Source: Methanobrevibacter sp. V74
GTDB lineage: Archaea; Methanobacteriota; Methanobacteria; Methanobacteriales; Methanobacteriaceae
Direction of reading: 5' to 3'
Assembly: GCF_963082495.1 (NCBI RefSeq)
Contig: NZ_CAUJAN010000002.1
Span: forward strand, 186,001-250,000
Length of the DNA stretch: 64,000 nt
Under the pieces are notes generated by a model that saw only the letters and a program-made list of their open reading frames with translations, did no database searches and was not told where the DNA came from. The first letter of the stretch is position 1. Every line of letters begins with the position of its first letter. Made by a program: the position numbers and the translations under genes. Positions 18,691-25,153 of the stretch are shown in pieces.

Positions 18691-18778
18691 GTTTTTGTAA
18701 TAATGGATTGGGGTCGTAGATGCGCCAACATCTCACCCAATCAGGTTACAAAAAATAGTTCACAGGACAGTGAGACCA
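18691..18778 (+). ncRNA. Structured RNA motif, copy 1
   Basis: Nested helices are visible. P1 is TTTTTGTAA (18692-18700) with TTACAAAAA (18746-18754). P2 is GATTGGG (18706-18712) with CCCAATC (18736-18742). An internal loop GTCGT/CA follows, then P3 AGATG (18718-18722) with CATCT (18729-18733), capped by CGCCAA. A second hairpin, TTCAC-AGGACA-GTGAG (18759-18774), follows. The second copy at 19119 keeps all helices and loops while changing paired bases, including P2 as ATTGTGG/CCACAAT. It may be a leader element or a small RNA; no known family is recognised. Confidence 0.7.
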
Positions 18779-19116
18779 TAGTAACCATATGTAATTTTTA
18801 TAATAAAAACTATTTAAATTTATCCTATGCTAAAATAATAAATCCTGAAAGAATATATTTACGTGACTTTAAAAGTTACTGTAATGTATTATTAGATGAT
18901 AATAAATATTATCCTGTAGCTAGAATGTATTTTAATAACATTCATCGGTTAAGAATAAGTTTATTTGATGGATATGAAAAAGCAGGAAAAGGCAAAAAGC
19001 TATTTAAAGCTTATAATATCAAAAATGTTAATGAAATTTATAATTATAAGGAGCAAATATTAAAAACAGTTAATGTTTATTTAAGAGAAATCAAAAAGAA
19101 AAACAAACGAAAATAA
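18703..19116 (+). CDS. Possible small viral protein following RNA copy 1
   Basis: An open frame of 137 codons whose latter part looks like a real protein (FKSYCNVLLDDNKYY onward, basic C-terminus). Its only early ATG, at 18703, lies inside the structured RNA and makes an implausible N-terminus. The true start may be non-canonical, or the gene may have lost its original start. The stretch KNYLNLSYAKI recurs downstream of RNA copy 2 with one silent base change, so RNA and 5' coding region may have been duplicated together. Function unknown. Confidence 0.35.
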   Translation: MDWGRRCANISPNQVTKNSSQDSETIVTICNFYNKNYLNLSYAKIINPERIYLRDFKSYCNVLLDDNKYYPVARMYFNNIHRLRISLFDGYEKAGKGKKLFKAYNIKNVNEIYNYKEQILKTVNVYLREIKKKNKRK

Positions 19117-19118
19117 GA

Positions 19119-19206
19119 TTTTTTGTAATAATTGTGGGTCGTAGGTGCGGCAACACCTCACCACAATAGGCTACAAAAAAATTAGTAATTCCGGGACGGA
19201 ATACCA
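19119..19206 (+). ncRNA. Structured RNA motif, copy 2
   Basis: P1 is TTTTTTGTA (19119-19127) with TACAAAAAA (19172-19180). P2 is ATTGTGG (19131-19137) with CCACAAT (19161-19167). The internal loop is again GTCGT/CA. P3 is AGGTG (19143-19147) with CACCT (19154-19158) around CGGCAA. The second hairpin is ATTCC-GGGAC-GGAAT (19188-19202). Four of seven P2 pairs and one P3 pair differ from copy 1 yet remain Watson-Crick, which is direct covariation evidence. Upstream flanks of the copies also match (AGAGAAAT-rich purine stretch). Confidence 0.72.
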
Positions 19207-19364
19207 ATGCGTGATTTCATAACCTATTATAATTTATTACCTAAAAACTATTTAAATTTATCCTATGCCAAAATAAATAGTCCTACACGAAGTAGGGAGT
19301 TATCAACAACATTAGCGGGAGCTATCTTTAAAATTAATAAGATTAAAAAAATTAAAAAAGAGAA

Positions 19365-19544
19365 TTATTCTACAACTTTAGAAACTTTAACAGTTAATTC
19401 ATCATTAATACTCTCAACACACCATTCAATTCTATCTCCAGATTTAACATTGAGCATTTTAGCTATTGTGGCGGGGACACTACTTTTAACTGCATTAGTA
19501 TTGCTTGCGCCTTTGATGATTTTTGTTTTTTGTTTGAATATCAC
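19365..19544 (-). CDS. AbrB/MazE-type DNA-binding protein
   Basis: This is the only confident minus-strand gene in the provirus. It has an AbrB/SpoVT swapped-hairpin pattern: SSVPATIAKMLNVKSGDRIEW, then the C-terminal strand ELTVKVSKVVE. About 59 residues is a normal length. GGAGGT lies seven bases before a GTG at 19544, which I prefer over two ATGs that overlap or abut the ribosome site. Proteins of this group act as transition-state regulators or antitoxins; no toxin gene is adjacent. It diverges from the early operon at 19733, so it could be the lysogeny repressor. Confidence 0.7.
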   Translation of the reverse strand: MIFKQKTKIIKGASNTNAVKSSVPATIAKMLNVKSGDRIEWCVESINDELTVKVSKVVE

Positions 19545-19574
19545 TACCATGACCTCCATGTTTATTCTTAATTA

Positions 19575-19650
19575 CTATTATATATATACTATACAGTATT
19601 TAAAATTTGTCCTAATAAGGTTAATGAAAAGAGTAATATTTATATACTAC
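19575..19650. promoter_or_regulatory. Divergent promoter region between the AbrB-type gene and the early operon
   Basis: TATATATA near 19580 suits the minus-strand regulator. ATATTTATATACT at 19636-19648 suits the plus-strand early operon. Between them lies the inverted repeat ATACT-ATAC-AGTAT (19586-19599), a candidate operator. The arrangement resembles a phage regulatory switch. Confidence 0.5.
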
Positions 19651-19678
19651 CACAACCAATTTATTATTACAGACATGG

Positions 19679-19700
19679 TTCAAAAGCGGCAACTTTTGAA
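19679..19700 (+). promoter_or_regulatory. Leader hairpin with the CGGCAA loop of the RNA motif
   Basis: TTCAAAAG-CGGCAA-CTTTTGAA forms an 8-bp hairpin with the same hexaloop as P3 of RNA copy 2. Sixteen bases later comes a 14-base sequence, CCAATGCGTGATTT (19717-19730), identical to the sequence just after RNA copy 2 (19204-19217). It lies between the early promoter and the first early gene, so it is probably an untranslated leader element related to the two larger copies. Confidence 0.5.
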
Positions 19701-19732
19701 AACATATCTAAAAAATCCAATGCGTGATTTAT

Positions 19733-19852
19733 ATGAAAGAATTTAGTGAAGAAGTAAAAAAACAATTAGAAGATGAAGGACTTACTGATACAGTCCTCAA
19801 AATTGGTTGGAATTACCTTCAAGCTCAAAAAGAAGGTGATTTAAATGGTTAA
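19733..19852 (+). CDS. 39-residue early protein
   Basis: Small acidic helical protein (MKEFSEEVKKQLEDEG). It is the first gene of a run of overlapping small genes, and its last eight bases overlap the next start. The length and absence of known motifs prevent a function call. Confidence 0.5.
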   Translation: MKEFSEEVKKQLEDEGLTDTVLKIGWNYLQAQKEGDLNG

Positions 19853-20012
19853 ACACTACTTTTTATGGGAAACCCCAATAACTCATAAATGGAATGTAGT
19901 AGATGTACAAGGATACGTATATGGAGATGGGGATGATCCTCAAAAAGCCATAGATATGGCTTTAGGATTAAACATTTCTAAAGAGGACATTAATACGGAG
20001 GGAATATTATGA
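19845..20012 (+). CDS. 55-residue early protein
   Basis: AAGGTGATTTA precedes the ATG. The sequence (MVKHYFLWETPITHKW, then VYGDGDDPQKAIDMALGL) looks like a compact folded domain. It overlaps both neighbours in the ATGA manner. Unknown function. Confidence 0.55.
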   Translation: MVKHYFLWETPITHKWNVVDVQGYVYGDGDDPQKAIDMALGLNISKEDINTEGIL

Positions 20013-20185
20013 GCATGTATTCCTCTTTTGAAGTGTATCCGCATAGTTTTGATGAACCTGGTGAGAGTAGTGTTGATAAGCAGTATCAACAATATCTTTC
20101 ACTACATCCATCAGAAATGAGTGAAGAGGACCTAAAGGAAATGTATGATGAATACTACTCCTGTTATGAGGAGTGGTATTTATGA
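20009..20185 (+). CDS. 58-residue acidic early protein
   Basis: Starts in an ATGA overlap with the previous gene. It is rich in Glu, Ser and Tyr (SEEDLKEMYDEYYSCYEEWYL at the end). Strong acidity is typical of anti-host or DNA-mimic proteins but is not diagnostic. Unknown function. Confidence 0.5.
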   Translation: MSMYSSFEVYPHSFDEPGESSVDKQYQQYLSLHPSEMSEEDLKEMYDEYYSCYEEWYL

Positions 20186-20538
20186 GTAAATCATATACTA
20201 ATGATTTTCAACGTAGCGAAAGTGTAGGTTGGTTAGTTCATAATAAAACAGTTTGGAATTTAGAAGACATTGAAGCAATACAGGAAGCTTTCATCAACAA
20301 AAATCAAATTGTATTACCTGTTTCCAGAGTTTTTACTTTTAATGGTACGGGTTATCGTTTTGATGCTTTAATCGTTAACAGGTATCATAGACAGGATATT
20401 GAAGAGTACTTGTTTACTCAGAGAATTGAGTATTATGTTCAAGCTGAGGGTAGGGGTGATGTTGCTTTGATTATGATCAACCAAACTTCTGCGGATGAAA
20501 TTCTTAAAAACATTAGTATTCTTAAAAGGGGTGATTGA
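20182..20538 (+). CDS. 118-residue early protein, unknown
   Basis: The ATG at 20182 overlaps the previous stop and has GAGGAG eight bases upstream; an in-frame GTG three codons earlier is less suitable. The protein is mixed alpha/beta, with RVFTFNGTGYRFDALIVNRY near the middle. No family is recognised. Its place in the early operon suggests a role before virion assembly. Confidence 0.6.
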   Translation: MSKSYTNDFQRSESVGWLVHNKTVWNLEDIEAIQEAFINKNQIVLPVSRVFTFNGTGYRFDALIVNRYHRQDIEEYLFTQRIEYYVQAEGRGDVALIMINQTSADEILKNISILKRGD

Positions 20539-20540
20539 AT

Positions 20541-20780
20541 ATGATATTATTTGATTACACTACTAAAAAAGATACTCCAGCTAGATTAGGGAAAGTGGAA
20601 GAAAGTAACACTTCCTTCTTTAATCTTCTTTTAGAATGGGCAATGAACCATCCAAATATAACATTCCTAGTATTATTCATTGTTTTAGCAGCATTATTCG
20701 GCTTATTATTCAATGTGATGCATGGTATGTTTACTATTGAATCTGGTGTTATGAGAAACTTCTTATATGGAGGAGTATAA
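20541..20780 (+). CDS. Single-TM early membrane protein
   Basis: The 79-residue protein has one strong hydrophobic helix (ITFLVLFIVLAALFGLLFNV, about residues 38-57) with short tails. GGGGTGAT precedes the ATG. It may be a small membrane effector or holin-like protein; its early position makes an accessory role likelier than lysis. Confidence 0.55.
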   Translation: MILFDYTTKKDTPARLGKVEESNTSFFNLLLEWAMNHPNITFLVLFIVLAALFGLLFNVMHGMFTIESGVMRNFLYGGV

Positions 20781-20781
20781 A

Positions 20782-21576
20782 ATGGCTACAGAAAATACTT
20801 TAATGAATATAAAGGATATTGTTCCTGATGTTGATACTGCTATTGAACAGTGGAATGTGTATCAAAGATTATGTGGGAAAGAAGGTATTCTTGATGAGAA
20901 TGATTTTCAAAAAATCATGGTTAAAGAAAAAAATAGTAAAGGAGAATATGGCTTAGTTGAAAGGGAATTTAAAAAGAAAAGTGCTTGGCAAAAATTAGGT
21001 AGGGCATTTAATGTAAATACTCATATTGTTACTCATGAGTTCATAAGAACTAAAACTGGTCGTATTAGTGAAGCATATTATTGTGTATGTGCAACATTGC
21101 CTAATGGGCGTAGTGTTGAATCAGATGCATTATGCTCCCGTAGTGAAAAAGGTAAACAAAAAGTCAGTGATCATACTATCATATCAACTGCTAAAACACG
21201 GGCAACTAACCGTGCCATTAGTGAGTTGATAGGAGCTGGTGAGGTAAGCAGTGATGAAATGACTGCAGAAGAAATGCCAAAGAGTAGAAAATCTAATGAG
21301 ATGATTGATGTAGAAATTAATAAGGAAGAGTTCACCACTGGAGATAAACTACAAGACGTAGATTATGATCCAGTAAGCTTAAACTATGCACGAACCATCA
21401 AAGCATCACTACAACAAACAAAATCCATAATTAATAAAGTAAGTATGAAAAATCGCTTATTAGTATTAATTGGAAATGGGGACATTAGTGCAGACATGGA
21501 AGATAAGTTATTAGCTTTCATTAATGAACATTGTCCCGAAGCAATTGAGGATGATGATGTGGAGGAGTCCATATGA
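20782..21576 (+). CDS. Putative single-strand annealing or ssDNA-associated recombination protein
   Basis: This 264-residue protein is the largest of the early operon. The core AYYCVCATLPNGRSVES followed by HTIISTAKTRATNRAISELIG resembles a motif seen in phage recombination and annealing proteins, in which a beta-rich domain ends in a helix containing TRAxxRA. The C-terminal third is acidic and ends in DDDVEESI, similar to the acidic tails of ssDNA-binding proteins. GGAGGAG precedes the ATG. It is followed by a SWIM zinc-finger protein. The annealing role is inferred, not certain. Confidence 0.45.
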   Translation: MATENTLMNIKDIVPDVDTAIEQWNVYQRLCGKEGILDENDFQKIMVKEKNSKGEYGLVEREFKKKSAWQKLGRAFNVNTHIVTHEFIRTKTGRISEAYYCVCATLPNGRSVESDALCSRSEKGKQKVSDHTIISTAKTRATNRAISELIGAGEVSSDEMTAEEMPKSRKSNEMIDVEINKEEFTTGDKLQDVDYDPVSLNYARTIKASLQQTKSIINKVSMKNRLLVLIGNGDISADMEDKLLAFINEHCPEAIEDDDVEESI

Positions 21577-21818
21577 CTTCTCCAATAACCATTACCCATG
21601 GGGATAATGAAGTAATCCAATTCGAAGTCAGATCCAGTAGTAATCCTGAAACATATATGGTTACATGGGATATTGATAATCATTGGTTATGTGATTGTCC
21701 TGGTTGCATGTTAGGACGTCATTTATGTAAACATATTCTTCAGTGTATTGATTACATGAAATTCATAACAATGACCTTACTGGATGATCCTATAGTATTC
21801 AAAGGGGTGGGGTTATGA
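21573..21818 (+). CDS. SWIM zinc-finger protein
   Basis: The 81-residue protein is one SWIM-type domain: CDCPGCMLGRHLCKHIL gives the CxC-Xn-CxH ligand pattern. SWIM domains bind DNA or partner proteins and occur with Rad51-paralogue and recombination systems. Starting in an ATGA overlap with the putative annealing protein, it may act with it in recombination. Confidence 0.7.
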   Translation: MTSPITITHGDNEVIQFEVRSSSNPETYMVTWDIDNHWLCDCPGCMLGRHLCKHILQCIDYMKFITMTLLDDPIVFKGVGL

Positions 21819-22216
21819 GTGGTAAGCAACGTATTCAACTTACTCTTGATTGTGATATTGTTGATGCTGCAAAAGATAGGTATCTTAGTGTATCTAATCG
21901 TGTTAATGAGTTATTGGCTATGGATATGTATGGTTCTGATGAAAAGGATGAATTAGTAAATAGGTTGCATGAGTTGAAACTTGAAGAGAAATCAATTACT
22001 AAAAGAATTTGTGAGCTTGAGAAGAAAGAGGTTATAATTCAAGAGAATGGTTCTAATATTCAAGAGATTATGGAGTGGGTTAATACTATTTATTCCAGGA
22101 AGGGAGTTGTTGGGTTGAATAAAGTTGAAGCTGAATGTAAGCGTAAACATGTTTCTTTTGATGAGATTAAACAGATTTTGGATGCTGAGGAGATTGCTTA
22201 TGTTAAATATTCATGA
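21815..22216 (+). CDS. Ribbon-helix-helix-like protein with coiled coil
   Basis: The N-terminus RIQLTLDCDIVDAAKDRYLSV fits a short beta strand followed by helices, as in ribbon-helix-helix repressors. A coiled coil (about residues 45-75) and a C-terminal helical domain follow. Start in an ATGA overlap, with GGGGTGGGG upstream. It closes the first early gene block and lies just before a large palindrome that could be its operator. The RHH call is moderate. Confidence 0.5.
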   Translation: MSGKQRIQLTLDCDIVDAAKDRYLSVSNRVNELLAMDMYGSDEKDELVNRLHELKLEEKSITKRICELEKKEVIIQENGSNIQEIMEWVNTIYSRKGVVGLNKVEAECKRKHVSFDEIKQILDAEEIAYVKYS

Positions 22217-22261
22217 GAAATTTAACAATTTCAAGTGTATTTTCGTGAGTACTTATAGGGC

Positions 22262-22299
22262 AATGTGTATTAATGTGTATATGCGCATTAATACACATT
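22262..22299. promoter_or_regulatory. Large palindrome, operator or replication-origin candidate
   Basis: AATGTGTATTAATG (22262-22275) and its exact complement CATTAATACACATT (22286-22299) flank a 10-base centre. A 14-bp perfect inverted repeat by chance is unlikely here. It sits in the 196-bp gap between two early operons, followed by T-rich DNA and further inverted repeats. Confidence 0.55.
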
Positions 22300-22357
22300 C
22301 ATCTCTAGAAATTTTTTCAAGAGAGAAATTTTTTTTATTTATTTATTTATTTTTAGG

Positions 22358-22393
22358 ATTAAATCAATCAATGATTTAATATAACATTGTTAT
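22358..22393 (+). promoter_or_regulatory. Promoter region of the second early operon with two inverted repeats
   Basis: ATTAAATC-N7-GATTTAAT (22358-22380) is followed immediately by ATAAC-ATT-GTTAT (22381-22393), 19 bases before the ATG at 22413. The AT-rich repeat probably overlaps the TATA box. The second repeat resembles the host cysteine-operon palindromes but has a 3-base spacer. Confidence 0.4.
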
Positions 22394-22412
22394 AAAAAGG
22401 GGGTTTTAAAAG

Positions 22413-22634
22413 ATGAATGATGGAATTACTGTTATTAGTCAGACTACTGCTGAGAGAAGGGCTGAAATAAAAGAATTGTTTATTGGTGTTAAACCATTTT
22501 TGGAACAAGGTTTGTCATTAAAAAGAGCAACTTTAAAAGTTAAACCTGATTTGAGTTCTAATTTTAGTAATAAAAGATGGTATAAAGATTTAAGAGATTA
22601 TTGTGAAGAACAGGGGTATCGTAGAAGATACTAA
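22413..22634 (+). CDS. 73-residue basic early protein
   Basis: GGGGG lies nine bases before the ATG. The protein is basic at its C-terminus (EEQGYRRRY) and contains helices consistent with a small DNA-binding domain (GLSLKRATLKV). It is the first gene after the palindrome region. No family recognised. Confidence 0.5.
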   Translation: MNDGITVISQTTAERRAEIKELFIGVKPFLEQGLSLKRATLKVKPDLSSNFSNKRWYKDLRDYCEEQGYRRRY

Positions 22635-22646
22635 AGGGGAATGGAA

Positions 22647-22970
22647 ATGAACGAAGAAATTAGTGTAAATTTAAGCGAGTGGAGTGAACTTATCATTGAA
22701 TTATCAAGTAAGGAAATAAAATACTATCATTTAAAGGAAAAGTACAATGAGTTAAGTGAAGAGATTATTGCAAGTACTGATTTTAAACAACTCTATGGTA
22801 AGAATAATGAAAGTGTTAGAAAAAATCATGTGAAAAATGAACTATTAGATATGGCAAATGAATTAAAAGAGTTAGAGTTTAGTATTGATTATTGTAAAAG
22901 AAGATTGAATTATTTAAAAGGTTTAGTTACTGTTAAAACAGCATTATTGGAGGCCAAAAATGAGCAATAG
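22647..22970 (+). CDS. Coiled-coil early protein
   Basis: About 107 residues, almost all helical and charged (LKEKYNELSEEII, ELKELEFSIDYCKRRLNYLKG). The ATG at 22647 has GGGGA six bases upstream; an ATG two codons earlier is too close to it. Similar small coiled-coil proteins are common in siphovirus early regions. Function unknown. Confidence 0.5.
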   Translation: MNEEISVNLSEWSELIIELSSKEIKYYHLKEKYNELSEEIIASTDFKQLYGKNNESVRKNHVKNELLDMANELKELEFSIDYCKRRLNYLKGLVTVKTALLEAKNEQ

Positions 22971-23259
22971 GGTTACTGATAAAGTTCAAAAAGCAGTAGA
23001 CATGATTCTATCCTCAACAGATAGGACAATATATGTTGAAATAGGATTATATAGAACAGAATATCCATTAGCTTGGAAAGCATTAAACGAATTAGAAATA
23101 TTCGATATCTCAAACATTTACATTAAACTAATGGTTGATGATACTTACTGTAAACTGATTATTGGAGCAGGAAATTTAACAACAGAGGAAAAAGTATTAG
23201 AATACTTGGAAAAAACAGGGTACAACACATACCCAAAAAAAGGAGTGTGTAAAAATTGA
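22960..23259 (+). CDS. 99-residue early protein
   Basis: GGAGG lies within the previous gene and the start overlaps its end by 11 bases. The protein is mixed alpha/beta (RTIYVEIGLYRTEYPLAWKAL) and ends basic with KKGVCKN. No recognisable family. Confidence 0.5.
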   Translation: MSNRVTDKVQKAVDMILSSTDRTIYVEIGLYRTEYPLAWKALNELEIFDISNIYIKLMVDDTYCKLIIGAGNLTTEEKVLEYLEKTGYNTYPKKGVCKN

Positions 23260-23465
23260 GTAAAGATAACGATTTCAATAATAGTGAAAACAAAAAAAGG
23301 TTAAAATTATCTGATATTTTTGATGAGGAATTGGTATTGAAAGATGGTAATTTTTGGTATGATTTGGAATTTGACGGACACATACTTGAGCAGCCTGAGG
23401 ATTATCCAATCACAGCAGTATTAAAGAAAGGGAAGAGAATAACAAAAAAAGAGGTATTTAAATGA
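23256..23465 (+). CDS. 69-residue early protein with TTG start
   Basis: The TTG start overlaps the upstream stop (TTGA) and has AGGAGTG eight bases upstream. The product is small and mixed charge (LSDIFDEELVLKDGNFWYDLEF). No family recognised. Confidence 0.45.
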   Translation: MSKDNDFNNSENKKRLKLSDIFDEELVLKDGNFWYDLEFDGHILEQPEDYPITAVLKKGKRITKKEVFK

Positions 23466-23908
23466 CTGATAGATTAATTATAGATGATGACTATTACTGG
23501 GTGGATACATTAACAGGAGAAAGAGTTGATGTAGATGATTCATTTGACATTGTTAATAAGTTAGATAAAGAAAATACTAAACTTAGGGCTAAGGTTGATA
23601 GATTAGAAAATGATAATGAGAAATATTATTTAACTGTTGAAAGACTTGGGAGGATAGATGATCGTTTTGAAATAACTGATTGTAAAACTGAAATCATAGA
23701 CAATAAAACCAATAGAGCATACTGGTTAGAACATGAAAAGAATGTTGAGAGCATTGTTGAATTATTAAACCACTTAAATAAAGAAATCAAAGACTATAAA
23801 GACATATTACAACTATTGCACGAGGATATGAATTATGTTAAGGATTTAATATTTGAATATGGCTCAGAAGAATTAGTAAGCAAATATATTAATAGGTGTG
23901 GAATATGA
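23462..23908 (+). CDS. Coiled-coil early protein, 148 residues
   Basis: An ATGA overlap with the previous gene and a GAGGT site define the start. A coiled coil (NKLDKENTKLRAKVDRLEND, about residues 32-51) is followed by a second domain with WLEHEKNVESIVELLNHL. Related in architecture to the next two genes, which also end in helical, acidic domains, suggesting a duplicated family. Function unknown. Confidence 0.5.
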   Translation: MTDRLIIDDDYYWVDTLTGERVDVDDSFDIVNKLDKENTKLRAKVDRLENDNEKYYLTVERLGRIDDRFEITDCKTEIIDNKTNRAYWLEHEKNVESIVELLNHLNKEIKDYKDILQLLHEDMNYVKDLIFEYGSEELVSKYINRCGI

Positions 23909-24309
23909 AAAGATTTTCAAAAGTAAGGTATAATCAAGACGAACATTATCTTAAATTTAATGACAGAGAAGAGATTAAATTTTTCAATCTCAATGATATT
24001 GATGATTTAAGACAATTAGAATCATTTCTAAACAGAGTGCACATAGGAGAGGCACAATCAACTTCTGATTATCTTAAAAGTTTTGAAGGTAAACGATATT
24101 ACATTGAATTCGATGAAGAACGTTATTATGTTATTGATAGAGAAGGTGATGTAGTTTATTTATTTGAGACGGATGAAATTGAAGAAGCAGTATCTGCGGT
24201 AAATTTATTAAACAAACAACATGACTTCATTTCTGATTTAATAAAATTTATGGAATCAAAAGGGTTTACAAATGAAGATTTTAAGGAATTCATTGAAGAG
24301 AATTATTAA
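23905..24309 (+). CDS. Early protein, 134 residues
   Basis: The ATG at 23905 overlaps the previous stop and has AGGTG six bases upstream; a GTG three codons earlier is less suitable. The protein has a beta-rich middle (KRYYIEFDEERYYVID) and an acidic helical C-terminus (NEDFKEFIEENY). It resembles its upstream neighbour in the segment ALNLLNKQ/ELLNHLNKE. Unknown function. Confidence 0.5.
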   Translation: MKRFSKVRYNQDEHYLKFNDREEIKFFNLNDIDDLRQLESFLNRVHIGEAQSTSDYLKSFEGKRYYIEFDEERYYVIDREGDVVYLFETDEIEEAVSAVNLLNKQHDFISDLIKFMESKGFTNEDFKEFIEENY

Positions 24310-24327
24310 AAAATTAGGTGATTTTAG

Positions 24328-24555
24328 ATGAGTGATAGGTTTAGTTTGAAATTAGGAAGATTCTACAAAGATGATATGATATTGCAACATGAAGAAGTGC
24401 TTGAATTATTAAATAACTTTGATGAGTTATTGGAAGAGGTTAGGCATGAATTAGTTTGTATTTCTGGTTTAAAAGCATATGATAATGATTCTAATGATTC
24501 TTTTGAATTAGATTATACTAAATTAATTAAAAGAATAGATGAACATACTAATTGA
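24328..24555 (+). CDS. 75-residue acidic early protein
   Basis: AGGTGAT precedes the ATG by a normal distance. The sequence is helical and acidic (EVLELLNNFDELLEEVRHEL). It has the same style as the two upstream genes. Function unknown. Confidence 0.5.
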   Translation: MSDRFSLKLGRFYKDDMILQHEEVLELLNNFDELLEEVRHELVCISGLKAYDNDSNDSFELDYTKLIKRIDEHTN

Positions 24556-24579
24556 AAATCAATGAATGGAGTGAAAATT

Positions 24580-24723
24580 ATGAAAAAAATAATATGGATA
24601 TTAAAGCAAATATTGCCGTTTAAATATATTACCACTTATAAAAATTCAAATGGTGAAAAGTTTACCTGTAAGTGGAGAATGTGGTTAGGAAAACCGTTTT
24701 GTATTAAACATTCAAAAATATAA
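24580..24723 (+). CDS. 47-residue basic small protein
   Basis: Open frame from ATG with a GGAGTGA site upstream. The product is basic with aromatic residues (MKKIIWILKQILPFKYI) and two cysteines in its second half. It is followed immediately by a strong hairpin terminator, which supports it as the last gene of this transcript. Confidence 0.45.
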   Translation: MKKIIWILKQILPFKYITTYKNSNGEKFTCKWRMWLGKPFCIKHSKI

Positions 24724-24732
24724 AAAAAAGAT

Positions 24733-24758
24733 GGAAAGGGTTAATATTTACCCTTTCC
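24733..24758 (+). terminator. Hairpin terminator of the second early operon
   Basis: GGAAAGGGT (24733-24741) and ACCCTTTCC (24750-24758) form a 9-bp perfect stem with an 8-base loop. It lies ten bases after a stop and is followed by an A-rich stretch. An mRNA 3'-end stabiliser is the alternative. Confidence 0.55.
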
Positions 24759-24780
24759 TAAAAAAAAGGGGAGATTTAAA

Positions 24781-24891
24781 ATGAATAAGTGTTTTTGTGG
24801 TTATTGGTATCGTTTATTAATTAATAATGGTGTTTATGAGTATAAGAAATGTGAACGATGTGGTAGATGGAGTTTATATTTTAAAAGGTGA
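24781..24891 (+). CDS. 36-residue zinc-ribbon miniprotein
   Basis: MNKCFCGYW followed by CERCGRWS gives a CxC/CxxC ribbon. GGGGAGATTTAAA is the ribosome site. Tiny single-ribbon proteins recur in this provirus (25056, 25473, 26001). Confidence 0.5.
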   Translation: MNKCFCGYWYRLLINNGVYEYKKCERCGRWSLYFKR

Positions 24892-24895
24892 TTAA

Positions 24896-25054
24896 ATGAC
24901 TGAATTTACTATTGGAAATATTTGTAAAGAAGTTCAAAGAATACGATTTGATTTAGAAAATGAAGAAATTGCTTCAGCAATGAAGAGATGTGATGATTTA
25001 GACCAATTGTTATATGATATTGAAGAGGGTAAGTACAGTTTGGTGGTAGAATGA
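24896..25054 (+). CDS. 52-residue acidic small protein
   Basis: AAAAGGTGATTA precedes the ATG, and the start follows the ribbon gene by four bases. The product is helical and acidic (EVQRIRFDLENEEIASAMKR). Function unknown. Confidence 0.5.
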   Translation: MTEFTIGNICKEVQRIRFDLENEEIASAMKRCDDLDQLLYDIEEGKYSLVVE

Positions 25055-25055
25055 G

Positions 25056-25151
25056 ATGTGTTGTGAGCATGGGAATGCAACTGTTGAGAATGGAGCCCCT
25101 GAAATGGTATGTTCTTATTCTCATAATTGTCCCTGCTTTGAAGAGGGGTGA
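25056..25151 (+). CDS. 31-residue cysteine-rich miniprotein
   Basis: The frame starting at ATG 25056 reads MCCEHGNATVENGAPEMVC and ends NCPCFEEG, with six cysteines and two histidines, suggesting a zinc-binding miniprotein. An overlapping frame from 25051 is longer but hydrophobic and without a motif, so I prefer this one. GGTGG precedes the start. Confidence 0.4.
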   Translation: MCCEHGNATVENGAPEMVCSYSHNCPCFEEG

Positions 25152-25153
25152 AT

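Noticed and set aside
19207-19746. A 179-codon plus-strand frame after RNA copy 2
   Set aside because: It runs antisense through the AbrB-type gene, which has a clear domain and ribosome site. Only its first 20 or so codons resemble the upstream protein, so the rest is probably non-coding.
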